Of a stretch of DNA of 64,000 bases, positions 55,843 to 64,000 are shown in pieces. The position numbers and the translations under genes were made by a program. The notes under the pieces are model-generated. The model was given only the letters and a program-made list of their open reading frames with translations, was not told the DNA's origin and ran no database searches. The stretch is from Cocos nucifera (lineage: Eukaryota > Streptophyta > Magnoliopsida > Arecales > Arecaceae): NCBI GenBank assembly GCA_006176705.1, contig QRFJ01000061.1:1170243-1234242 (forward strand), given 5' to 3'. Numbering within the stretch: position 1 is the stretch's first letter; the number at the start of each line of letters is the position of its first letter.

Positions 55843-58800
55843 GGCCCGACCTGAACCCGATCACTCAATTTGGGTGGGATTGCAATAAGGTTTTGTAAAT
55901 TTTGGTTGGGCTTGGACCCAATCCAAACCCGAACCTAGCTCAACACAAACCCAACCCTACTTGACCCAACTTAATATGACCTGGTCCAATATATAAATAA
56001 ATAGATAATTCATATTCATATTTCATATAAATTACTTATATGTTTATATAATTCCCTTTAATCTTGTTAGATAGATTCTATGTGTGCCATTGAAATTTAT
56101 CAATCATTCATGATTCAATTTAACACATCCCTCAAAAATGTTCAAAACCTTTCGCCATATCACAAGCAAGTATGTCGTGTCCTGTGACAACTCTATACCC
56201 ATCCTATTTGACAACTTCTACTTATATCTCTTTCTTAATCTAACTTCATGGTCCTATCTCAAGGGTGAATGGATTGAGCCCCTTTAGCCCATTGAAGCTT
56301 CCACTTTGACCACCTTAATCACCATGACCACACTAATCGCTAGACCTATCATCAATCAAGTTATTATTATTATTGTTGGTAGCATCACAAGATGAGCTGT
56401 GCAAGCTAGTGATGATCCAAGTGCCTTACTATCATTATCTCAGACCTATTAATTATCAGCAGCCTCCACCAATATGGAGCGAGGGAGGAGGAAAGAGAGG
56501 AGGGGAGGGAAGGAGAGGGAAAGGCCAGTGGTGGCCGGCGGTGGCCGATGGTGGTCCGTCAAGGCCGTCGGAGGTCCGTCGAGAAAAGGAATGGAGGGTA
56601 TGAGAAAAGGAATTTTTTAGGTCCATTTTGATAAAGTCCTCTCTCTTTTCTTCAGTTCTCTTAGGATTTTTCAGGGCTAAGGCTAGAAAATGGAGGGCAT
56701 GAGAAAAGGAATGACCAAAGGTCCCAAGATTTCCTATTGAGAGGTATTTATAGTGGTTTAGTTTTCTGAAGAATTCCAATGGTTCTTGTGCTATGTGGTT
56801 GCTTAATATCAGATGATGATTGGGTTCAAGTTCATTTATGACCTTAGCAATTAGCGTATTTTGAGCTGCTGGAAGATGTCTAGAAAGCTTGGATTGAGCT
56901 GATATTTTATACATAGGAAGTAGCTGCATAGGAGGAGACATGGTCAAAATTTCGGCCTATTTGGGTTTTGTTTAACTAAGAGTTAGATCTCATCAAGTAG
57001 CAGTCAATAAGCCAATCTTAAGTCCAAATTGACACATTTAACACATAAATCAAGGAAAGCTAATCAAGGTTGCAGGATGAATCCTACAAGGTATTGGTGT
57101 GTATTGACTAGGGTTTGACTTGTGTTGGAATGAAAATCCAAGTTTTAAACTTACATTCTATGATTTTTTTGGAAGGGACATATCAAGGGGATGGCAGTGC
57201 ACTGATTGCTTAATTCATGTTTGAAACAAGTCATGAGAAGTTGTAAGAACTAGGACCAAGGTAGGCTGAATCAGTACTAGGACTTGTACTGATCAGCTAT
57301 TGGTGCAGTACGGTACCGATATGGCCAAGCATGCCAATTCCAAATTTGATCATGAGGATAGATAGCTAAAGTTGTGTCAATGAGGATAGGCTTTGCAGAT
57401 AGGATTAGGTTATGGGTCAAAAGGGCCATATCTAATCATGAGTGTTGACCTACGGATGGATTTGGTCAAAGGGTTTTTACCTGATGTCAAATCAAGTCTA
57501 GAATGGTCAAGTTTGCTTGTTTTTATCCCAACTTGGTCCAAGTTAAACTTGATTAATTACCACCTCTATATGAAGGGCATGTTCATTGTAGTCATTTTAC
57601 TATGGCATCACCTTATGTAGAAAGGAGTCTTGATTTATCTACTTATCTTTGGTTATTTAAATGCATTTTTCTATATATTTAAGGTATTATTTAATTAGTT
57701 ATCAAAACTCAACCTTTTTTTTTAAAAAAAAAAGCATCACCTATCTTACCAAACAATGTCTAATTATCTGATAAAACTCCTATACTTTGTTAGAAAAAAA
57801 TTTTCAAATATTTTTCATAAATATATAATGTTAAATTTAATTTCAAAAATAAGAATAACATTAGGTTGGCTACATCAGCATATTGAATAAAAGGATCAAG
57901 CAAAATGTTTGTGTTTTTCCATTATAATTTTAAATTTATGGTAATGTGAATCCAAGAATGACCAAATCTAGCCCAATTAGTATGTGGTTTTATAGCACAT
58001 GCATATTAATACTGGAAATATTCTAACATACTTTTTTGCAAGAACATGATATATTTAATATCTTTAAATTTATTTTTATAGAAACTAAACTTAAAAAGTA
58101 TATAGACCAAATCAAAAATTATATTACATTAGGGTTGTAGACGAGCCCCTATTCAACAACATATATGAAAATTAAGACAGTAGAATTTACTTACAAGATT
58201 ATATTTGGATTAAGCTAAAGTGGTGTTTTGATGTTCGACCTAGAATTGTCATTTTCTTCAATTTTAATCCTTGATTAGTATCTTAGGTCATGAATTTCGT
58301 GTCCTTTCAGACAACATGAAATCAATCGAAAACATGATTTCTAGTCATTTTTTTAGATTTTCACCTTGATTTAGGTTTGGAATTTTGCAAAAGTTTAAAA
58401 AATAGTTTAGGGACAATGTGGCCTACCTAGAAACAAGTTTCTAGTCTCCAAAACACAATTATCCAGCAATAGAAGCTCTAGATCCATGAATGAAGCTTGA
58501 AGAAATTCCCCATTGCCTTTCCACTCTCATACCTTAAAATAGTGGTGAGTCGAAAAAACAAAAAAGATTTATTTAAGGAGTCCAACTTTATATGGAGCAA
58601 TAATAAATGGTTAAATCTCTATCCACCTAATTGAGTGCAATCTGAGTAGTCTAAGCCTGTTGGCCAAAGCCCCATAGTGAATGGAGCTCAATGTATCAAC
58701 TTCTAGCCAATATAGGTTGCCTTAAATTCTTGGGTAGGCCATTGCTTATCTGATCTAGCCCTACAAATTTACTAGTCATGACATGACTAAATAATCAAAG

Positions 58801-60687
58801 TTAAAAGAATCTAGAAAATAATGTTAGCCATGATATCTTCTTCAACATTAAGCTTTGTAATTCGCATCTACTCTTCTATGTTAAAATCACATTACATGCT
58901 CATTCAAAGTTATGAATATTTTGATATAGTTCTAATGATGTTTGGCAAATTTGACTCTCAATTTACTTTATGGCCTCTTCTTACAATAAGAAGATTTTTC
59001 TTGGCAGATATGTTTTGAAGTTGGAGAAGGCTGATGTATATCGATTGCCATACCTAGCAAGTGGTGGACCTGGATTTGGTTTGTTTCCTTGTCTGATTCT
59101 TTTTTAACACCATAAGCATGTCAGATTATTAGACAGCTGCTAACATTTGTGAGTGTTCTAGTTGCCCTATCATAATCAAGTAAATCTCAAAATGGAAAAG
59201 GATATAAATGGAGAGGCAACATCTACAAATATCATGAGTCAAGTTATTTTCATCTTATATCTTATAGTTTACTGATTAACACTTAGAGGTCATTTGGACA
59301 TTGGCATAGGTCCTCCATGCCCATTAGATATCTAATGAAATTAGTAAGTGGAAGAGGGTCAAAATTTTGGGATGGGGTCCAGCCTTTTGTGGGACCCCTT
59401 CCTAATTTTGTATTGACCCAAAATCCCTCTCCTCTCTTTCCTAGCATTGGTAAGAGAGAAAGGTATTTGAGGGTGTGGAGTTAAAAAAGAAAGGGGGTAT
59501 TGCTACGGTTTTTATATTTTTTTGAAAAAAAAAAAGAGGACTCATCTTAGTCTTTCCTTGTCAATGGTTATACCTGAAAAATGTATATTCACTCCAGTTC
59601 CCATCTACCCCCCTCCCCCATCTCCTCACCGTGTTCTTTGTGCAAGGAGAACCTCCACTGCTCTCTCCGCTTCTCCAATCCCCAGCAAAAGCCCAATGTC
59701 TTCCAGCCTCTCAGCACTTGCAAGCATCCAATGAGGTACTTGCTATAGATGTTCAAGAAGAGGTGCCCTCTGAGCAGGTGTAAGCGGTTGTGTTGTACAA
59801 GAAAATGCTGTGGGTGGTGCTGAAGATTTTTGAGGACTACAATGTGGTGAGGTGGCGGTTGAGGGGCTCGGGATGTGAGTTCGAGAGCAAGACATGTCCA
59901 TAGACCTAAGATTTTAGGAGGAGCTCAAGGAGTTGGAAGGGAGGGGAGGTCGGGGATGGCCATGCTGAGGCTGTTCGTGATGGAGAGGGACATTAGCATG
60001 AAGGAGATGGTGCTCAAAATCCACTAGGAAGGAGGGCTGGTGGGGTTACCGAGGGCACCTCACGGCAACAGTGGCAATGTATGGGACTGGTGCTGTACGG
60101 TGAGGAGGCGGAGGGTAGTGGCAAATAGGAGGGTGGCGACAGTGAGGAGGAGGAAGAGATGGGAGAGCGATCATCAGTGAGCGGAGGCAGTAGAGAGGAG
60201 GATGGTGGGGGAGGGGTAGGGGAGGAATAGGAGAGCATTGAGGAAGAGGGCAGCAAGGTGGTGGACAGGGAGAAACTTTTGGTGAGTGGATGCAACAGAG
60301 AGGTGGGCGAAGATGAGGTAGGCAAGGAGGAAGAGGAGGTTAGAGGGAGGGGCAAAGGCAGCGGAGAAGAGCTTGTCTTCTCTCCTCTTATCTTATCACT
60401 CTCCTCTCCCTCTCTCATGTGTTATAGCTACAATCACCGCTGCCATAATATCTTTGGAAGGGCTCTTTCTTCAAGATTTCCTATAGTGCTTCTTAAAAAA
60501 CTTTGCAAGATAATCTTTTAAATTTCTAGTTGCCATTTATCGTAAAATGAATTGTCTTGATTTCTATCGTGGCAACTGGTTATAGGTGGCAGAAAGCCCA
60601 AGATAATTGATAACTTATCCTATAATTTTAGCAACATTTAGGGGTCATAATTACTACTCCCCCAAACCAAAAATCTTGCAAAGATTT
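55843..60687. other. Intergenic region without a recognised gene
   Basis: The first ~150 bp (GGGCCCGACC, GGTTGGGCTTGGACCCAATC) look like a decayed hAT-type repeat edge. A G-rich patch lies at 56470-56600, a T10/A11 palindrome at about 57714-57735, and a purine-rich tract at 60080-60400. The minus open frame 56456-56947 and the plus frame 59522-59734 show no recognisable domain and are low-complexity in part. A short segment at about 59005-59080 preceded by TTTTCTTGGCAG could be an exon remnant, but it is too short to name. Confidence 0.55.
60080..60400. repeat. Purine-rich low-complexity tract
   Basis: GAGGAGG/GGAGAGG-rich sequence on the plus strand over about 320 bp. The Ser/Pro-rich open frame on the minus strand (60014-60418) mirrors this composition. 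Confidence 0.75.
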
Positions 60688-61422
60688 TGTTGTAGAGGTT
60701 ATATGCTGCTCGACCAGACATCTCCCCTTTGGATTATGACCAAGCACTCACAAACAAGGAGGCCTCAAAGATCGGAGGGAGACCCAAGGAACCACAACGA
60801 AGGAACCATACATCATCGGCCTCTACCCGGCCTCCCAAGTGGCCATCTGCCGACCCCGAGGTCAGGATCCTCCTAACGACAAAGAATATAGCCCAGCTGA
60901 TTTGCGTGAGTGCCAACTTGAGGCAGGACCTTGGCTCAGCACCAACCTTGGGACATTGGACCATTTATCCACATGGAAGATCCCTGAAACCTCCCAATAA
61001 CTTTTCAGAACATGGGCATGATCTGCATTTGACACCCACGACTAACAACCCTGACTCTCGGGTTAGTGGGCGGATCCCTTGTCCCAACGGCCTATCAAAT
61101 CGTGGCCTATCAATCTAAGGGATTAAGGGCCAAATGGCCAACCATATTCTGGCATGACAATCTATAGCACCATCTCTATATAAAAAGGTAACAAGAGGAC
61201 TCTCAAGTAAGCTCACCTCCAGAGAACATCCTAGTTCTCTTGCTCTCCCACTCTCCTTTCTCTATTATTCACAAGTCCTAGCTGACTTAAGCATCAGAGG
61301 ATCCTTTGTCGGAGAAACCCTTGTGAGTGTGGACTTCTCTTGCAGGTTCCCCTTTGGCATTTCGATCCTCGAACAACGTTCGATCCCAACTACATCCGCT
61401 TCCATCCGGAGTCTTGCAGCAA
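60688..61422 (+). repeat. 5' LTR of a second Tat-like gypsy element
   Basis: The right edge is set by the primer-site-like GATTGGCACTTGAGGAAAG at 61425 and by gag starting about 50 bp later. The left edge is taken at TGTTGTAGAGG (60688, or 60691 if the LTR starts TGTAGAGG). A TATA box and GC-richer leader are inside. The partner LTR is beyond the window, so the limits are estimates. Confidence 0.55.
61177..61186 (+). promoter_or_regulatory. TATA box of the second gypsy LTR
   Basis: TATATAAAAA in the context CATCTCTATATAAAAAGG, about 240 bp before the LTR end. Confidence 0.65.
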
Positions 61423-61424
61423 TA

Positions 61425-61443
61425 GATTGGCACTTGAGGAAAG
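61425..61443 (+). promoter_or_regulatory. Primer-binding site region of the second gypsy element
   Basis: GATTGGCACTTGAGGAAAG, the same form as the Tat element's GATTGGTGCTAGAGGAAGG on the minus strand at 23285-23307. The tRNA is not assigned. Confidence 0.5.
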
Positions 61444-61472
61444 ATCATCAGCCCAATTGAGGAAGAAGAACA

Positions 61473-62990
61473 TGATGATAACGAGAGCACACAACTCCAC
61501 CACTTCGCGCCGATGATCCTCTAATCACAGCCAAAGCGATGCCACTCGAGGGTCAACCATTGCGCAACCCTCCATCACGATCGATCCGCAACCGCTAGAG
61601 GCCCTAGTCCAACAGATCCAAATGTTGACTTGCACGGTGCAACAGCTCTAGCAAGTGGCGAAGCGGCCTTAATCCCCAGAGCCACCACCATGGGCGGTTC
61701 ATTTTAGGCATAGTCTCCAATCGTGCCCCAATAGCCTGGAATCGGCCCTCCGACACACCCTCCATCCCACTCTTGCTTCGTCTCCCTGTAGGTCTTCCCC
61801 CCATCGCAGTCACAAGAGGGAAGACCGACGGCGGCAATCCCCCTGCTCTGGTGGGCACTCCACACGCAGCTACTTCCCGCCTCCCGAAAAGTCTTGCCAG
61901 GAAGAGGATCTCAAGCAAAAGGTTCAGGATATCAAGTGCCATCTTGGCAAAGTCCAAAATGGGATGCGCCAAAATGACGACAACCTTGGCTTTAATTCTT
62001 GACCTCCCTTCTCCTACTCCATCCTAAGCGAATCAATTCTGAGTTAGTTCAAGATGCCTTAGATAGAGTCTTATGTGGCTCTTCGGACCCCCCCCGACTA
62101 CTTAAAGGACTATAAAGCCCTCATGATGCTCCAGTACGTCTCAGATGCCCTCCTCTGCCTCACCTTCCCAACCACCCTCAAAAAGTCGGTAGGGGCGTGG
62201 TATTTGGAACTCCATCTAGAGTCCATTCACTCATTTGAACAGCTTTGAAGGCTGTTCCTCATCCATTTTGACAATAACCAAACCCAGCCGAAGAATATTA
62301 ACAACCTCTTCTCAATCTAGTAGGAGAAGGGCGAGTTGTTGCACGACTACGTGGCACACTTGAATGCCGCCACGCTTGAGGTACACAACCTTGACGAGTC
62401 AGTGGTGATCTTGGCGCTCAAGCGGGGAATACGAAATGAGTGCCTCATCTTCTTCCTCGATAAAATATTCTTGAGGGATTATATCGATCCGCTCGTGCGA
62501 GCTCAAAAATATGCGCAAGCAGAAGAAGCCCGAGCCACATGAAAGCAGGCCGAGGGAAAGAATATCCCCAACAAGAAGCAAGGCCGGGAAGAACCTCAAC
62601 CGGACCGGGAGGTTCCTCCCAGCTGCCAAAGAGCTCTAGGCCAAGGAGTCTCCCTCGGCATTTGAACAACTACACTCTCCTATTTGCTCTTCGGGCCCAA
62701 ATCCTGATGGAAATCGAGGGTCAAGGGCATCTTCACCGACCCTTGCCAATGAAGGCCCCACCGACGAGGAGCAATGGGACATACTACCGCTTCCACTGTG
62801 ATCACAGTCATGACATAAGGAGTGCCTCTAACTCAAGGATGAGATTGAAGCCCTAATCCGAAAGGATACCTCAAGAGGTATGTACAGGAGTGATAGGTTT
62901 GACTACCTGAGGAGCCGCCTCAACACCAACCCAAAGAGGAGAACGACAACAACTTACCCATAGCAGGTGTCATCAATGTGATCTCCAAAC
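61473..62990 (+). pseudogene. Tat-like gag of the second gypsy element
   Basis: Probable start at ATG 61473 (MMITRAHNSTTSRR). Motifs in order: ITIDPQPLEALVQQIQML (about 61580), ESYVALRTPPDYLKDYKALM (about 62062-62125), VGAWYLELHLESIHSFEQL (about 62190-62245), LLHDYVAHLNAATLEVHNL and LALKRGIRNECLIFF (62336-62542). A degraded zinc knuckle FHCDHSHDI (about 62790-62815), the DEIEALIRKD helix, and AGVINVIS (about 62965) close it. It is related to the gag at 21600-23193. Stops and frameshifts occur throughout. The sequence stops resembling Tat coding DNA just where the protease should begin. Confidence 0.75.
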
Positions 62991-63380
62991 TCAGAGGTGG
63001 TAGGGGGCAAAAGATCTGCCAAGGGGGTAGAGAGACAACATGCGAGAAACTCCATTTTTCCTATAATAAAAATATACCACCGATGAGTCCGGCACCTTTT
63101 GGTTATATCAATAAAGATGTTTTTCTTTATACCCTGCTATGGGTTCTATTAAAGTAAACGCACGAAACGTTCGACTAATATCGACTACTAGGAATGACTG
63201 AAAACATCACAAGAAGCGTATCCGAGATAACCGAGTCTAGCCTCAGTCCTTCAGATGACTATCGGAGGAAATCCGATGCTTGATATCTGGACCTCGGTCT
63301 AGACCCCGACAGCTAGGTTGGGGAGAACGACCCATAAAGATATCTTGGCTATGGCTAAGACCTCTATAACGGTGACTAGC
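62991..63380 (+). other. Non-coding stretch after gag
   Basis: No protease or RT motif is visible in any frame. The sequence runs from AGGTGGTAGGGGGCAAAAG through an AT-rich patch (63060-63140) into the tandem array. Confidence 0.55.
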
Positions 63381-64000
63381 AAGGCTCCAAACATAAGGAG
63401 ATATCACGATCCAAGTTGGGACCCCCATAATGAGACCCCATCGGGATCTTTCCAAATATCCCCCTAGGGATTGGGTTACGACGACAATGGTGACCTAGCA
63501 AAATTGCCACGGATCGATTTGGCATCAACTTCAGACGAGACCTCGTCAGGATCTTTCCAAATAACCCCTTAGGGATTAGGTTAAGACAATGATGGCGACT
63601 TGGCAAACTTGCCATGGATCGACTCGACATTGACTTCGGATGAGATCTCATCGGGATCTTTCCGAATATCCCCTAAAGGATCGGGTTAAAATGACGATAG
63701 TGACTTGGCAAAATTGCTGTGGATCGACTTATCATCAACTTCGAACGAGATCTCACCGGAATCTTCCCGAATACCCCCTAAGGATGGGTTAAGACGATGA
63801 TGGCAACTTGGCAAAATTGTCACGGATCGACTTGGCATCGAATTCGGACGAGACCTCGTTAGGATCTTCCCGAACATCCCCCTAAGGTTCAGGTTAAGAT
63901 GATGATGGCGACTTGGCAAAACACACTATCACAGATCGACTTTGTATCGACTTCAAATGAGACCTCTTTGGGGTCTTCCCAAGCATCCTCAGGGATTGGG
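63381..64000. repeat. ~105-bp tandem array, more than five copies, running off the window
   Basis: The marker GGATCTTTCC (or GGATCTTCCC) recurs at about 63445, 63550, 63655, 63760, 63863 and 63972, spacings of 105, 105, 105, 103 and 109 bp. Units also share GGTTAAGACGATGATGGCGA and TTGGCAAAATTGCCACGGAT. The array continues past the last base of the window. Small open frames across it are by-products. Confidence 0.9.

Noticed and set aside
56456..56947. 163-codon minus-strand frame
   Set aside because: No recognisable domain or splice context, and the C-terminal part lies in a G-rich repeat patch; kept only as a mention in the intergenic entry.
60014..60418. Ser/Pro-rich minus-strand frame
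   Set aside because: It mirrors a purine-rich low-complexity tract on the plus strand.
63243..63919. Series of similar minus-strand frames
   Set aside because: They repeat because they lie on the 105-bp tandem array; no protein signal.

Overview
This window looks like nuclear DNA from a flowering plant, most likely a monocot and possibly a palm. It has no bacterial-style operons or CRISPR array. I saw no rRNA or tRNA gene and no convincing host gene. Almost everything I recognise is transposable-element or endogenous-virus sequence: long-LTR Ty1-copia and Ty3-gypsy elements, a TRIM, hAT-type DNA transposon remnants, and two decayed copies of an endogenous caulimovirid (plant pararetrovirus). 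The monocot/palm call is an inference from the kinds of repeat present, not from a host gene.

Layout, left to right. (1) 1-3446: the 5' end of a minus-strand LTR retrotransposon (leader, initiator-Met primer-binding site, 2.7-kb LTR), inserted next to a fragment resembling the C-terminal end of a plant hAT transposase (3447-4396, + strand). (2) 4766-5194: a 429-bp TRIM with two 135-bp LTRs. (3) 5316-10616: caulimovirid copy A on the + strand (coat protein, protease, reverse transcriptase, RNase H and a downstream ORF). (4) 10617-24444: a 13.8-kb minus-strand Tat-lineage Ty3-gypsy element that splits copy A. It carries gag-PR-RT-RH-aRH-IN on the minus strand, a ~210-bp tandem array, and an intron-containing antisense ORF that is itself split by a 1.2-kb hAT-type MITE. 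(5) 24445-26462: the rest of copy A (intergenic region, promoter, tRNA primer site, movement protein). (6) 26463-32095: caulimovirid copy B on the minus strand, forming a large inverted repeat with copy A and split by a 755-bp non-autonomous element. (7) 32239-34109: intergenic sequence. (8) 34115-55837: a minus-strand Ty1-copia element (A) with a perfect 5-bp target duplication. A related Ty1-copia element (B, 41940-52918, perfect TCTTC duplication, most of gag missing) lies inside its leader. (9) 55843-60687: mostly featureless intergenic sequence. (10) 60688 to the window end: a + strand Tat-like element with LTR, promoter and gag, followed by a 105-bp tandem array where pol would be expected.

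Order of events that can be read from the nesting: caulimovirid integration, then the Tat insertion into it, then the hAT MITE insertion into the Tat antisense ORF; separately, copia A, then copia B within it. All coding regions carry stops or frameshifts, so no element in the window looks autonomous today. Coordinates of LTR ends, target duplications and primer sites were read base by base. Domain limits inside decayed coding regions are approximate.
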